Shown here piece by piece: positions 39,050 through 48,204 of a DNA stretch of 52,270 bases. The number at the start of each line of letters is the position of its first letter. The first letter of the stretch is position 1. The stretch covers positions 1 through 52,270 of the forward strand of contig NZ_SPQN01000016.1 in the NCBI RefSeq assembly GCF_004571065.1, read 5' to 3'. The DNA is from Geodermatophilus sp. DF01-2. GTDB lineage: Bacteria; Actinomycetota; Actinomycetes; Mycobacteriales; Geodermatophilaceae. Position numbers and translations under genes: made by a program. Under the pieces are notes generated by a model. The model ran no database searches. It worked only from the letters and a program-made list of their open reading frames with translations, and had not been told where the DNA came from.

Positions 39050-40555
39050 ATGAGCGTGCGGCGGGTCATGGGTACCGAGGTCGAGTACGGCATCTCGGTG
39101 CCCGGGCAGCCGACGGCGAACCCGACGACGCTGTCCAGCCAGGTCGTCAACGCGTGGGCGGTGGCCGAGGCGCCGACCCCGCGCCGGCCGCGCTGGGACT
39201 TCGAGGAGGAGTCGCCGCTGCGCGACGCCCGCGGCTTCGACCTCTCCCCGGCCCAGGCGCTGGACCACACCGACCTCGACGAGGACTCGGGGATGGCCAA
39301 CGTCATCCTCACCAACGGGGCCCGCCTCTACGTCGACCACGCGCACCCGGAGTACTCGACGCCGGAGGTCACCAACCCGCGCGACGTCGTCCTGTGGGAC
39401 AAGGCGGGGGAGCAGGTGATGGCCGAGGCGGCCCGGCGGGCCGCGCGGGTCCCCGGCACGAGTGCGATCCAGCTGTACAAGAACAACACCGACGGGAAGG
39501 GCGCCTCGTACGGGGCGCACGAGAACTACCTGATGGACCGGCGGACGCCGTTCCTCGACATCATCCGCGGGCTGATCCCGTTCTTCGTCACCCGCCAGGT
39601 GGTCGCCGGCTCCGGACGGGTGGGCATCGGCACCGAGAGCCGCATGCAGGGCTTCCAGCTCTCGCAACGGGCCGACTTCTTCGAGGTCGAGGTGGGCCTG
39701 GAGACGACCCTCAAGCGGCCGATCATCAACACCCGCGACGAGCCGCACGCCGACGCCGATAAGTACCGCCGGCTGCACGTGATCATCGGCGACGCCAACC
39801 TGGCCGAGCTCTCGACCTACCTCAAGGTCGGGACGACGGCGCTGGTGCTCGACATGATCGAGGCGCGCACCCTCACCCAGGATCTCTCGATCGAGGAGCC
39901 CGTGGAAGCGCTGCAGGCGATCAGCCACGACCCGTCGCTCACCCACCAGGTCCGCCTGCGCGACGGGCGTCGGATGACCGCCCTGGAGGTGCAGCAGGCC
40001 TACCTGGAGATGGCGCAGCGGCACGTCGACCGGCACGGGGACGGCGACGGGCAGACCGCCGACGTCCTCCGCCGGTGGGCCGAGGTGCTCGAGGACCTGG
40101 CGGTGGACCCGATGCGCTGCGCCGACCGGCTGGACTGGCCGGCGAAGCTGCGGCTACTGGAGGGCTACCGCTCGCGCGACGACCTCGCCTGGGGCGACTC
40201 CCGGCTGCGCCTGGTCGACCTGCAGTACTCCGACGTCCGGCCGGAGAAGGGGCTCTATCACCGGTTGGTGTCCCGCGGCTCCATGCAGCGGCTGCTCACC
40301 GACGGCGAGGTGGCGACGGCGATGCTGCGCCCGCCCGCGGACACGCGGGCGTTCTTCCGCGGCGAGTGCCTGCGCCGCTACCCGGCCCAGGTGGCCGCGG
40401 CGTCGTGGGACTCGGTGGTCTTCGACCTGGGCCGGGAGAACCTCGTGCGCATCCCGACGATGGAGCCGCTGCGCGGCACGCGGGACCACGTCGGGGAGCT
40501 GTTCGAGTCGACGTCCTCGGCGCAGGAGCTGGTCGACACCATCACCGGCGGCTGA
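39050..40555 (+). CDS. dop: Dop, deamidase/depupylase of Pup
   Basis: This 501-residue carboxylate-amine-ligase-fold enzyme converts the Pup C-terminal Gln to Glu and removes Pup from substrates. Landmarks are [10 protein letters not shown] (metal Glu), the Dop-specific loop at about residues 40-80, [18 protein letters not shown] with the catalytic Asp96, [20 protein letters not shown] and [20 protein letters not shown]. The loop distinguishes it from PafA. Pup here ends in Gln, so Dop is needed before ligation. It begins the dop-pup-prcBA part of the locus. Confidence 0.97.
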   Translation: MSVRRVMGTEVEYGISVPGQPTANPTTLSSQVVNAWAVAEAPTPRRPRWDFEEESPLRDARGFDLSPAQALDHTDLDEDSGMANVILTNGARLYVDHAHPEYSTPEVTNPRDVVLWDKAGEQVMAEAARRAARVPGTSAIQLYKNNTDGKGASYGAHENYLMDRRTPFLDIIRGLIPFFVTRQVVAGSGRVGIGTESRMQGFQLSQRADFFEVEVGLETTLKRPIINTRDEPHADADKYRRLHVIIGDANLAELSTYLKVGTTALVLDMIEARTLTQDLSIEEPVEALQAISHDPSLTHQVRLRDGRRMTALEVQQAYLEMAQRHVDRHGDGDGQTADVLRRWAEVLEDLAVDPMRCADRLDWPAKLRLLEGYRSRDDLAWGDSRLRLVDLQYSDVRPEKGLYHRLVSRGSMQRLLTDGEVATAMLRPPADTRAFFRGECLRRYPAQVAAASWDSVVFDLGRENLVRIPTMEPLRGTRDHVGELFESTSSAQELVDTITGG

Positions 40556-40693
40556 GTCCGGGCCCGGGGCGAGCCGCCGAGTCCAGGAAGCCCGAGCGAG
40601 AGACTGCGCGGGTTGCGTCGGTGGGCTGGGCCGGGGCAGCGGCGGACGGCACCGGTGCATGCCGGTCGGACAGGAAGGGAGCCGGTGGCTGCA

Positions 40694-41294
40694 ATGACGG
40701 GCGGACGACGAGGCATCCTCCTCACGACCGAGCGGCTGGTCGTCCGCGAGCTGGACGCCGGCGACCTCGACGAGTTGGTGGCCCCTGGACAGCGATCCCG
40801 AGGTCATGCGGTTTCTCACCGGCGGCCGACCGACGCCACGCCGCACGCTCGCCGACGCGCACCTGCCCCGCTTCCTCCACCGGCACGCGTGCACGGGGAT
40901 GCCCGGCTTCTGGGCGGCCGAGCAACTGAGCACGGGACACTTCCTGGGCTGGTTGGAGCTGCGCCCGCTAGACGGCGATCCGACGAGTGCGGAGCTGGGG
41001 TACCGGCTGCGCAGGGACGCGTGGGGGCACGGGTACCCGACGGAGGGCGCCCGTGCCCTGCTCGCGATGGCCTTCACCGAGTGGGGGGTGCGGCGCGTCG
41101 TGGCCACCACGATGACGGTCAACGCGGCTTCGCGCAGGGTCATGGAGAAGGTGGGACTCCAGTACGCCCGCACCTTCTTCGGGGACTGGCCGGAGGTGAT
41201 CGCCGGATCCGAGTACGTCGAGGTGGAGTACGAACTCAGCCGCGAGACGTGGCTGAGGAGCAGCGCGGCGATCCGACCACCGGTCGATCCGTAG
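40694..41294 (+). pseudogene. GNAT acetyltransferase with a single-base frameshift
   Basis: The first frame gives ILLTTERLVVRELDAGDLDE. The frame then has to change near 40782-40786 (an extra c in ggcccctgg) to continue LDSDPEVMRFLTGGRPTPRR. The rest is a normal GNAT: AELGYRLRRDAWGHGYPTEG (acetyl-CoA loop) and TMTVNAASRRVMEKVGLQYA. One deletion restores about 200 residues, so this is a recent pseudogene or a sequencing error. GTG 40685 with AAGGGAG upstream is an alternative start. Insertion of a GNAT gene between dop and pup is unusual. Confidence 0.8.
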
Positions 41295-41443
41295 CTCCCC
41301 GTTGGTCGCTCGCACTCCGGCCTGCGTACCGGCCGACCCACCCGTTGCCCTCCTGCCCGCCCGTTCGGTCGGCCTCCGGATGTCACACCTCGCGGGTAGC
41401 TTCATCGGCAGGCACCAGCCACCACCTGCACCTGGAGGAACCC

Positions 41444-41653
41444 ATGGCCACGAGGGACAGCGGCGGTCAGCAGCGCTCGACGCGCAGCCGGGAGGAGAGT
41501 GAGGAGGTCGAGGCATCGGTCGACGCCGAGGTCGCCGAGCGGCACAAGGAGGTCACTGAAGACCTCGACTCCATTCTCGACGAAATTGACGAGGTATTGG
41601 AGGAAAATTCCGAGGAATTCGTTAGGAGCTATGTGCAAAAGGGGGGCCAATAG
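41444..41653 (+). CDS. pup: Pup, prokaryotic ubiquitin-like protein
   Basis: This 69-residue disordered tag starts MATRDSGGQQRSTRSREESE and ends VRSYVQKGGQ. The C-terminal GGQ shows that Dop must deamidate it before PafA can ligate it to lysines. The central helix (EDLDSILDEIDEVLEENSEE) binds the Mpa coiled coil. TGGAGGAA lies before ATG 41444. The last ~25 codons use att, gtt, agg, tat, caa and gaa, unusually AT-rich for this genome. Confidence 0.97.
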   Translation: MATRDSGGQQRSTRSREESEEVEASVDAEVAERHKEVTEDLDSILDEIDEVLEENSEEFVRSYVQKGGQ

Positions 41654-41676
41654 ACCATTCATGGAATGGCTGAGGG

Positions 41677-42387
41677 ATGGTCATTGAAAAGTATTGTCGG
41701 GACTGTGGTGAGCTGAGGCCCGCTGGAGAGTTCACACGCGACCGGTCGCGACAGGACGGCCTGAGCTTCTACTGCAAGGTTCACGCGCGGCGGCGCCTGC
41801 TGCACTCGAAGGACGCGCGTCGAGGGCCGCCCAAGTCACGTCACAAGCGGGACATCGAGGTGCCGGACGGCCACAAGTGGTGCCCGGACTGCCGGCTCGT
41901 CAAGCCCTTGCAAGATTTCGTCCGGAACGCCAGCCAGCCAACCGGGTGGGCGCCCTACTGCAAGCCCTGCCATAACATCCGGGGCGAGGCGTCCAAGGAC
42001 AAGATCGGCGGGTCGCGCACGTATCACCTCAGACGGCGGTACGGCATCACGGCCGAGGAGGCCGACACGATGCTCGAGGCGCAGAGCGGGCTTTGCGCCA
42101 TCTGTCGGGACGCGCCGGCGCTCCACGTCGACCATGACCATGAGACAGGACTCGTCCGAGACCTGCTCTGCTTCAACTGCAACGGCGGGCTCGGCCAGTT
42201 CAAGGACGAGCCCGAGGTACTCCGTGCGGCCGCCGACTATGTCGAGCGACACCGGGCCTCGGGAGAATCCGTCAACAGCCGGCCGGAGGTCGGGGAGGGG
42301 CTCGGTCAGCGCCGGCCTGGCGTCTCGCGTGACCGGCGGTGCAGCCATGGGTTCGCCCGCTGGAAGGCGATGCAGGCGAGCAGCTGA
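41677..42387 (+). CDS. endonuclease VII-type HNH protein between pup and prcB
   Basis: This 236-residue protein has two N-terminal zinc-binding CxxC modules (YCRDCGELRPAGEF, WCPDCRLVKPLQDF). The recombination-endonuclease-VII HNH domain follows: LEAQSGLCAICRDAPALHVD with HDHETGLVRDLLCFNCNGGL, giving the His-Asp-His and zinc cysteines. The C-terminus after about residue 190 is divergent. I recall genes of this type at this position in other actinobacteria, but their role in pupylation is unknown. ATG 41677 begins 23 nt after the pup stop; both the gap and pup's end are AT-rich. Confidence 0.85.
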   Translation: MVIEKYCRDCGELRPAGEFTRDRSRQDGLSFYCKVHARRRLLHSKDARRGPPKSRHKRDIEVPDGHKWCPDCRLVKPLQDFVRNASQPTGWAPYCKPCHNIRGEASKDKIGGSRTYHLRRRYGITAEEADTMLEAQSGLCAICRDAPALHVDHDHETGLVRDLLCFNCNGGLGQFKDEPEVLRAAADYVERHRASGESVNSRPEVGEGLGQRRPGVSRDRRCSHGFARWKAMQASS

Positions 42388-42473
42388 TCGTCGAGCCACC
42401 GCCCGAGTCCCATCCTGCGCCGAGGCGGCACGCTGTTCGCCCCGGCCGGACAGCCACCCTTCCGCGTCGCCGG

Positions 42474-42479
42474 TAGGGT
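42474..42479 (+). promoter_or_regulatory. -10 box upstream of prcB
   Basis: TAGGGT lies about 50 nt before GTG 42529, with GAGAGG between, suggesting that prcBA has its own promoter after the endonuclease gene. Confidence 0.4.
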
Positions 42480-42528
42480 CGCCAGCGAGAGCAAGAGAGA
42501 CACCGGCACGCGGGCGAGAGGCGGATGG

Positions 42529-43371
42529 GTGAACGAGACGTCAGCTGGCCGGAGCGGGTTCCCGCCCGCCTACCTGGACCGGGTGGGTTCCTCGTTCACC
42601 GACTTCCTCGCGGCTACCGCCCCCGACCTGTTGCCGGGCCGCCGCCCGGTCCCGCAGCTGCCGGTCGGTGACATCGCGCCGCACGGCACCACGATCGTCT
42701 CGGTCACCTACGAGGGCGGCGTCCTCATGGGCGGCGACCGCCGGGCTACCATGGGCAACCTGATCTCCAGCCGGGACATCGAGAAGGTCTACCCGGCCGA
42801 CGCCTGGTCGGTCATCGGCATCGCCGGCGCGGCCGGCATCGCCATCGAGATGGTCCGGCTCTACCAGGTCGAGCTCGAGCACTACGAGAAGATCGAGGGC
42901 CTCACGCTCTCCCTCGACGGCAAGGCCAACCGGCTGGCCCAGATGATCCGCGGCAACCTCGGCGCGGCGCTGCAGGGCCTGGCCGTCGTCCCACTGTTCG
43001 CCGGGTACGACCTCGACGCCGCCCCGGACACCTCCCCGGGCCGGATCTTCAGCTACGACGTCACCGGCGGGAACTACGAGGAGCGCGGCTACACCGCCGT
43101 CGGCTCCGGCTCGCTGTTCGCCCGCAACTCGCTGAAGAAGACCTGGCGGCCGGGCCTGGCCGAGGACGCCGCCACGCGCAGCCTCGTGGAGTCCCTGTAC
43201 GACGCTGCCGACGACGACTCTGCCACCGGCGGCCCGGACCCGGTGCGCCGGCTGTACCCGATCGTGTACCGGGTGGACGCCGAGGGGGCCGTCCGGCTTC
43301 CCGACGACGAGGTCGCCGCCGTCGCCGCCGGCATCATCGACGAGCGGTCCGCCGCGGACGGGCAGGGCTGA
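42529..43371 (+). CDS. prcB: 20S proteasome beta subunit PrcB
   Basis: This 280-residue precursor has a propeptide of about 53 residues that is cleaved before Thr54 in [20 protein letters not shown]. The exposed Thr is the catalytic nucleophile. [20 protein letters not shown] carries the Asp and Lys of the active site, and the [11 protein letters not shown] region follows. It assembles with PrcA into the 28-subunit core. GTG 42529 gives the usual length; prcA begins 4 nt after its stop. Confidence 0.97.
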   Translation: MNETSAGRSGFPPAYLDRVGSSFTDFLAATAPDLLPGRRPVPQLPVGDIAPHGTTIVSVTYEGGVLMGGDRRATMGNLISSRDIEKVYPADAWSVIGIAGAAGIAIEMVRLYQVELEHYEKIEGLTLSLDGKANRLAQMIRGNLGAALQGLAVVPLFAGYDLDAAPDTSPGRIFSYDVTGGNYEERGYTAVGSGSLFARNSLKKTWRPGLAEDAATRSLVESLYDAADDDSATGGPDPVRRLYPIVYRVDAEGAVRLPDDEVAAVAAGIIDERSAADGQG

Positions 43372-43375
43372 CGCC

Positions 43376-44239
43376 ATGACCATGCCGTACTACGCCTCGC
43401 CCGAGCAGTTGATGCGCGACCGCTCGGAGTACGCGCGCAAGGGCATCTCCCGCGGCCGCAGCGTCGCCGTCGTCACCTACGCCGACGGCGTGCTGTTCAT
43501 CGCCGAGAACCCCAGCTCCACGCTGCACAAGGTCGGGGAGCTCTACGACCGGATCGGCTTCGCTGCGGTCGGCCGCTACAGCGAGTTCGAGAGCCTGCGC
43601 GTGGCCGGCGTGCGGCTGGCCGACGTCCGCGGCTACTCCTACAACCGCCGCGACGTCACCGGCCGGGTCATCGCCAACGCCTACGCGCAGACCCTCGGCG
43701 AGATCTTCACCCAGCAGATGAAGCCCTACGAGGTCGAGCTCTGCGTCGCCGAGGTGGGCGAGACCCCGGAGACCGACCAGCTCTACCGGCTGACCTTCGA
43801 CGGCTCGGTCGTCGACGAGCCCGACTTCATCGTCATGGGGGGCCAGGCCGAGGCGGTGAGCGCCAACCTGCGCGAGCACTTCCTCCCCGGCATGGGCCTG
43901 GCCGAGGCGCTCGGAGTCGGCGTGCAGGCGCTGTCGGCGGTCAGCCCGGCCACCACGGCCGGCAACGGCGGTCCTACGCTGCTCTCCGCCGAGCAGCTCG
44001 AGGTCGCCGTCCTCGACCGGCGGCGTCCCAAGCGGGCCTTCCGGCGGATCATCGGGCACGCGCTGGGCACGCTGCTGGGGCGCGAGGAGACCGGTGCCGT
44101 CCCCGCGGGCGAGGAGCCGCACACCGCCGCGCACTCGCCGAGCGTCCCGCAGCCGGGTACCCCTGCGGGGCTCGGCGAGCCCGGCGCGCCCGACAGCGGG
44201 GGGACGGCGGGCAGCGGGGGAGAGGCCCCCACCACCTGA
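43376..44239 (+). CDS. prcA: 20S proteasome alpha subunit PrcA
   Basis: This 287-residue subunit starts [20 protein letters not shown], the gating N-terminus with YASPEQ, then [20 protein letters not shown] and [20 protein letters not shown]. It forms the outer rings that dock Mpa. The C-terminus is a Pro/Gly/Ala-rich disordered tail from about residue 245. ATG 43376 is 4 nt after the prcB stop. A REP follows 3 nt after the prcA stop. Confidence 0.97.
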   Translation: MTMPYYASPEQLMRDRSEYARKGISRGRSVAVVTYADGVLFIAENPSSTLHKVGELYDRIGFAAVGRYSEFESLRVAGVRLADVRGYSYNRRDVTGRVIANAYAQTLGEIFTQQMKPYEVELCVAEVGETPETDQLYRLTFDGSVVDEPDFIVMGGQAEAVSANLREHFLPGMGLAEALGVGVQALSAVSPATTAGNGGPTLLSAEQLEVAVLDRRRPKRAFRRIIGHALGTLLGREETGAVPAGEEPHTAAHSPSVPQPGTPAGLGEPGAPDSGGTAGSGGEAPTT

Positions 44240-44242
44240 GCA

Positions 44243-44300
44243 AGGACCCCCGTGCCCCCCACCGCTCGCAGGCTCGCGGCGGGACCCTGCACGGGGGCCA
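44243..44300. repeat. REP palindrome after prcA
   Basis: aaggacccccgtgcccccc ... cgctcgcaggctcgcgg ... cctgcacgggggcca. It separates prcA from a decayed small gene. Confidence 0.8.
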
Positions 44301-44309
44301 CCGTCCGGG

Positions 44310-44649
44310 CGCCGGCACGGTCGACCGCGGCACCGAGTGGTCCCATGCGGCACCGTCCGCGGCCGAGGAGAACGAGGAGATCGACACGCACGGCCACGAC
44401 GGCTACGGCGCCTGGCACCTGGCCGTCGACCCCGACGCGTCCGAGCACACCAAGGAGCGCTACGAGTTCCCCTACGGCGAGTGGCCCGCTGCAGGGCCCC
44501 GCAGCCGGCCCCGTCCCGGGCACCGCCCCGAGCGTGCGAGGGGCGGGGAGGACGGGGCCCTTCTCCGGTGCGGGGCAGTCCTTCTACACGGCGAGATCGT
44601 CGACGCCGCGGACGACCTCCTGCGCCGGCTGGACGCCCGGACGGGCTAG
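44310..44649 (+). pseudogene. small gene remnant without a start and interrupted by an in-frame REP
   Basis: One plus frame reads EENEEIDTHGHDGYGAWHLA and DASEHTKERYEFPYGEW, then passes through a REP (44491-44573). It resumes as LLHGEIVDAADDLLRRLDAR and stops at 44649. The pieces on both sides look like genuine protein, the second like the C-terminal helix of the first. No usable start is visible because the 5' end runs into another REP. I recall similar His-rich, FPYGD-containing small proteins in actinobacteria but cannot name the family. It is probably inactive. Confidence 0.55.
44491..44573. repeat. REP palindrome inside the small gene remnant
   Basis: tgcagggccccgc ... ccgagcgtgcgagg ... 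gaggacggggccctt. It splits the remnant gene without breaking its frame. Confidence 0.75.
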
Positions 44650-44709
44650 CACGACGCCCACGCGGGCGGCACGCGGCGCCGGGAGGCGGCTCGCGTCGGC
44701 ATCGGCGCC

Positions 44710-44715
44710 TAGAGT
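44710..44715 (+). promoter_or_regulatory. -10 box of pafA
   Basis: TAGAGT lies 6 nt before GTG 44722, so pafA is likely leaderless. Confidence 0.55.
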
Positions 44716-44721
44716 CGGATC

Positions 44722-46080
44722 GTGGAACGACGGATCTTCGGCATCGAGACCGAGTACGGCGTCACGTGCACCTTCCGGGGCCAGCGCCGGCTGTCCCCGG
44801 ACGAGGTGGCCCGCTACCTGTTCCGCCGTGTGGTGTCGTGGGGACGCAGCTCCAACGTCTTCCTGCGCAACGGCTCCCGGCTCTACCTCGACGTGGGCAG
44901 CCACCCCGAGTACGCCACCGCCGAATGCGACGACCTCACCGAGCTCGTCGTCCACGACAAGGCCGGGGAGCGGATCCTCGAGGGGCTGCTGGTCGACGCC
45001 GAGCAGCGGCTGGCCGAGGAGGGCGTCACCGGCGACATCTACCTGTTCAAGAACAACACCGACTCCGCCGGCAACAGCTACGGCTGTCACGAGAACTACC
45101 TGGTCGGCCGGCACGGGGAGTTCAGCCGCCTGGCCGACGTCCTCATCCCGTTCCTGGTCAGCCGGCAGATCGTCGTCGGCGCCGGCAAGGTGCTACAGAC
45201 CCCGCGGGGCGCCATCTACTGCGTCAGCCAGCGCGCCGAGCACATCTGGGAGGGCGTCTCGTCCGCCACCACCCGCTCGCGGCCGATCATCAACACCCGC
45301 GACGAGCCGCACGCCGACGCCGAGCGGTACCGGCGGCTGCACGTCATCGTCGGCGACTCGAACATGAACGAGACGACGACGCTGCTCAAGGTCGCCGTCA
45401 CCGACCTGGTGCTGCGGATGATCGAGGCCGGCGTCCCGATCCGGGACATGGCGCTGGAGAACCCGATCCGCGCCATCCGGGAGATCAGCCACGACATGAC
45501 CGGACGGCGCAGGGTACGGCTGGCCAACGGTCGGGAGATGTCGGCGCTGGAGATCCAGTCCGAGTACCACTCCCGGGCCGCTGAGTTCGTCGACCGGGAG
45601 GGTTTCGGCCCGGTGCACCGGCAGATGCTCGAGCTGTGGGGCCGGGTGCTCAAGGCCGTCGACACCGGCGACCTCTCGCTCATCGACCGGGAGATCGACT
45701 GGGCCACCAAGTACCAGCTCATCGAGCGCTACCGGGCCAAGCGCGACCTGCCGCTGTCGCACCCGAGGGTCGCGCAGATGGACCTCGCCTACCACGACAT
45801 CAGCCGCAAGCGCGGCCTGTACTACCTGCTCGAGCGCAACAACCAGGTCGACCGGGTGGCTCACGAGCCGCGGGTGTTCGAGGCCAAGAACGTGCCGCCG
45901 CAGACGACCCGCGCCCGGCTGCGCGGGGAGTTCATCCGTCGGGCACAGGAGAAGCGCCGGGACTTCACCGTCGACTGGGTGCACCTGAAGCTCAACGACC
46001 AGGCCCAGCGCACCGTCCTGTGCAAAGATCCGTTCAAGGCCGTCGACGAGCGCGTGGACAAGCTGATCGCCTCGATGTGA
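44722..46080 (+). CDS. pafA: PafA, Pup-protein ligase
   Basis: This 452-residue ligase joins the Pup C-terminal Glu to substrate lysines using ATP. It starts [20 protein letters not shown] with the metal ligand Glu9, has [20 protein letters not shown] with the catalytic Asp57, [20 protein letters not shown], and [20 protein letters not shown]. It lacks the Dop loop, so it is PafA rather than Dop. The C-terminal domain ([20 protein letters not shown]) binds Mpa-directed Pup. GTG 44722 fits the leaderless -10 box. Confidence 0.97.
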   Translation: MERRIFGIETEYGVTCTFRGQRRLSPDEVARYLFRRVVSWGRSSNVFLRNGSRLYLDVGSHPEYATAECDDLTELVVHDKAGERILEGLLVDAEQRLAEEGVTGDIYLFKNNTDSAGNSYGCHENYLVGRHGEFSRLADVLIPFLVSRQIVVGAGKVLQTPRGAIYCVSQRAEHIWEGVSSATTRSRPIINTRDEPHADAERYRRLHVIVGDSNMNETTTLLKVAVTDLVLRMIEAGVPIRDMALENPIRAIREISHDMTGRRRVRLANGREMSALEIQSEYHSRAAEFVDREGFGPVHRQMLELWGRVLKAVDTGDLSLIDREIDWATKYQLIERYRAKRDLPLSHPRVAQMDLAYHDISRKRGLYYLLERNNQVDRVAHEPRVFEAKNVPPQTTRARLRGEFIRRAQEKRRDFTVDWVHLKLNDQAQRTVLCKDPFKAVDERVDKLIASM

Positions 46081-46094
46081 CCGCCGTCGAGTGC

Positions 46095-46136
46095 TGCGAG
46101 CTCGTGGCCTCGCGAGCTGATCACCACGAGATCGCA
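46095..46136. terminator. hairpin after pafA
   Basis: tgcgagctcgtgg (46095-46107) pairs with ccacgagatcgca (46124-46136) with one mismatch across a 16-nt loop, 15 nt after the pafA stop. It is a likely terminator or a palindromic repeat. Confidence 0.5.
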
Positions 46137-46167
46137 GGAGTCGGCGAGCTGCGGCACGCTCGGGCGC

Positions 46168-46911
46168 ATGGGCACAGCACTGGTCACGGGCGTCAGCAGG
46201 CGGGCCGGGATCGGCTCTGCCATCGCCCGGCGGCTGATCGACCGCGGGGACCGGGTCGTCGTCCACTCCTGGGTGCCGCACGACGCCGGCCAGCCCTGGG
46301 GCGCCGACGACCTCGAGGCCGTCCTGGCGGAGCTGGGCTCGCCGCCGCACGTCGCCGCCGACCTGGCCGGGCCCGACGCGCCCGCCGCGCTGGTCGCCGC
46401 GGCCCGGAAGGCCGTCGGGCCGCTGTCCACCCTTGTGGTCAACCACGCCCGCAGCGCGCTCGGCCGGCTCGACGAGGTGACCGCCGCCGACCTGGACCTG
46501 AGCTTCGCCGCCAACGCGCGGGCCAGTGTGCTGCTCACCCAGGCCTTCGCCGCCCAGTACGAGACGTCGGCCGGTCCGGGGGCGGTGGTGCTGTTCACCT
46601 CGGGCCAGCACCGCGCCCCGATGGCCCGGGAGATCCCCTACGCGCTGAGCAAGGGAGCGATCCAGCAGATCACGCTCACCCTGGCCGACGCGCTCGCCGA
46701 CCGCGATCTCACCGTCAACTGCGTCAACCCCGGCCCCACCGACACCGGCTGGGCCGGTCCCGACGAGACCGAGGGGGTGGCCGCGGCCATGCCGCGCGGG
46801 CGGTGGAACAGCCCGGCCGAGGCCGCCGGCGTCGTCGCCTGGCTGACCGGGCCGGACGCCCGCTCGGTGACCGGCGCGACCATCGACGCCGAGGGCGGCT
46901 TCCGCCGGTGA
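46168..46911 (+). CDS. short-chain dehydrogenase/reductase
   Basis: This 247-residue SDR starts MGTALVTGVSRRAGIGSAIA with an extended, unusual cofactor loop (TGVSRRAGIG). It has VVNHARSAL in place of NAG, a catalytic Ser in VVLFTSGQHRAPM and a catalytic Tyr/Lys in YALSKGAIQ, and ends VTGATIDAEGGFRR, the typical FabG-like tail. Substrate is unknown. It stands alone between pafA and the convergent DUF3866 gene, and has no visible link to pupylation. Confidence 0.88.
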   Translation: MGTALVTGVSRRAGIGSAIARRLIDRGDRVVVHSWVPHDAGQPWGADDLEAVLAELGSPPHVAADLAGPDAPAALVAAARKAVGPLSTLVVNHARSALGRLDEVTAADLDLSFAANARASVLLTQAFAAQYETSAGPGAVVLFTSGQHRAPMAREIPYALSKGAIQQITLTLADALADRDLTVNCVNPGPTDTGWAGPDETEGVAAAMPRGRWNSPAEAAGVVAWLTGPDARSVTGATIDAEGGFRR

Positions 46912-46915
46912 TGCT

Positions 46916-46996
46916 TGCGGTCGCTCCCCAGTGGCCCCGTAGAGGCCGCCGAGCGGGGTGACGTCCACCGAGGTGAGGGGGAACGCAGCGACCGCA
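46916..46996. terminator. inverted repeat between convergent genes
   Basis: tgcggtcgct (46916-46925) pairs with agcgaccgca (46987-46996) around a GC-rich loop of about 60 nt. It fills the gap between the SDR and DUF3866 stops and probably ends transcription in both directions. Confidence 0.5.
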
Positions 46997-46998
46997 CC

Positions 46999-48111
46999 TC
47001 AGGGCACCTCGTCGGGCACCGGTACCCGCAGCGCCGCGTAGCGACCCGCGGCCGCCGCAGCCAGGAAGTAGGCCCGCTCCTCGGGGTAGCCGCGGCCCAT
47101 CGTCGACAGCGGCACGGGGGAAAGGCCCAGGGCCTCTTCCAGCCCGTCGACGTCCATCCAGACCACCCGGTTGCGCTGCGGCTGGCCGGCGAGGTCCTCC
47201 TCCACCTGGCTGCCGAGCTCCGAGCCGAGCCCGCGCGGGGCCACCAGCGTCACCCCGCCCAGGGCCACCCGGCCGAACGCGGTGAGCGAGTGGTGGGAGA
47301 CGCCGCGGTGCCGGGGCCGCGGGTCGGCGTCGGAGATGCGCAGCGCCCCGACCGGCTCCCCGCCGAGCACGGTGACCGCGTTGCACGCCTCGCCGGCGGC
47401 CACTCCGGAGAAGCCCCACGGCGTTCCGGTGCCGAGGTTGCCCGGCCCCTGGCTGACGATCGCCACGTCGGCGCCGAGGACGTGCCGCGCGGCGAGCAGC
47501 CCGGTGTGCAGGGTGACCGCCTCCAGGTCGCCGCCGAAGGCCTGTCCCACGGTGACCACGCCGGCCAGCGACGGCGCGAGGGCCGACAGCGTGCGGGAGA
47601 AGCCGGCGACCAGCGCGCCGCCGTCGGTCATGACGTAGGCGACCTTCAGGTCCGGGTCGGTGGCCAGGACGCCGATCAGTGCCGCAGGCAGCGCCGAGTG
47701 CAGGTCGGCCACGACGACCGGCATGCCCACGAGGTCGTCGGCGTCGGCGATCGTGCGGTGGTGCTCGGTGTCCTGCTCGTCGACCCCCTGCACGCTCACC
47801 TGCAGCGGCGTGTACCGGGCCTTGACCAGGTGGCCGGGGCCGGTCGGGTCAGGGGGCAGCCGGTCGGGGACGGCGACGACGAGGGCGTACCCGCCGGTGC
47901 CCAGCCGCTGCGCCCAGGCGGTGGTGTTGAGCAGCACGGTGTCGCCGACCTCCGGTACGCCCACCAGGGACGGGTGCGCCAGCGCCGGCACCTCGCCGTC
48001 CCCGGGAACCTCGGCGGTGAGCTCCTGGGCGTCGCGCCAGGCCCGCCCGAGGGCGGTCACCGTGCCCCGCCGCCACCGGATCCGCTGCCGTGTCGCCGCT
48101 GCTTCCCCCAC
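46999..48111 (-). CDS. DUF3866 family protein
   Basis: This 370-residue protein starts IRWRRGTVTALGRAWRDAQE and has GDTVLLNTTAWAQRLGTGGY, VVADLHSALPAALIGVLATD, VAYVMTDGGALVAGFSRTLS and DVAIVSQGPGNLGTGTPWGF. These glycine-rich strands match DUF3866, an actinobacterial family usually found near pafBC. Function is unknown. GTG 48111 is divergent from pafB, with a REP between the two genes. Confidence 0.88.
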   Translation of the reverse strand: MGEAAATRQRIRWRRGTVTALGRAWRDAQELTAEVPGDGEVPALAHPSLVGVPEVGDTVLLNTTAWAQRLGTGGYALVVAVPDRLPPDPTGPGHLVKARYTPLQVSVQGVDEQDTEHHRTIADADDLVGMPVVVADLHSALPAALIGVLATDPDLKVAYVMTDGGALVAGFSRTLSALAPSLAGVVTVGQAFGGDLEAVTLHTGLLAARHVLGADVAIVSQGPGNLGTGTPWGFSGVAAGEACNAVTVLGGEPVGALRISDADPRPRHRGVSHHSLTAFGRVALGGVTLVAPRGLGSELGSQVEEDLAGQPQRNRVVWMDVDGLEEALGLSPVPLSTMGRGYPEERAYFLAAAAAGRYAALRVPVPDEVP

Positions 48112-48124
48112 GCGGGCAGCCTAT

Positions 48125-48192
48125 GCAGCGCCCCGGCCCCGCTGCAGGGGCCCGCGCCTGCGCTCGCGAGGCGTGGAGGGCAGCGGGGTCCT
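48125..48192. repeat. REP palindrome upstream of pafB
   Basis: ccccgctgcagggg ... gcgctcgcgaggcg ... gcagcggggtcctt. The last bases directly adjoin the pafB -10 box. Confidence 0.78.
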
Positions 48193-48198
48193 TACTCT
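48193..48198 (+). promoter_or_regulatory. -10 box of pafB at a REP edge
   Basis: TACTCT lies 6 nt before GTG 48205 and follows immediately after the REP end ggggtcct. Confidence 0.55.
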
Positions 48199-48204
48199 GG
48201 ACGC

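Noticed and set aside
44094-45584. 496-codon plus frame overlapping prcA and pafA
   Set aside because: Arg/Pro-rich shadow of the true pafA frame.
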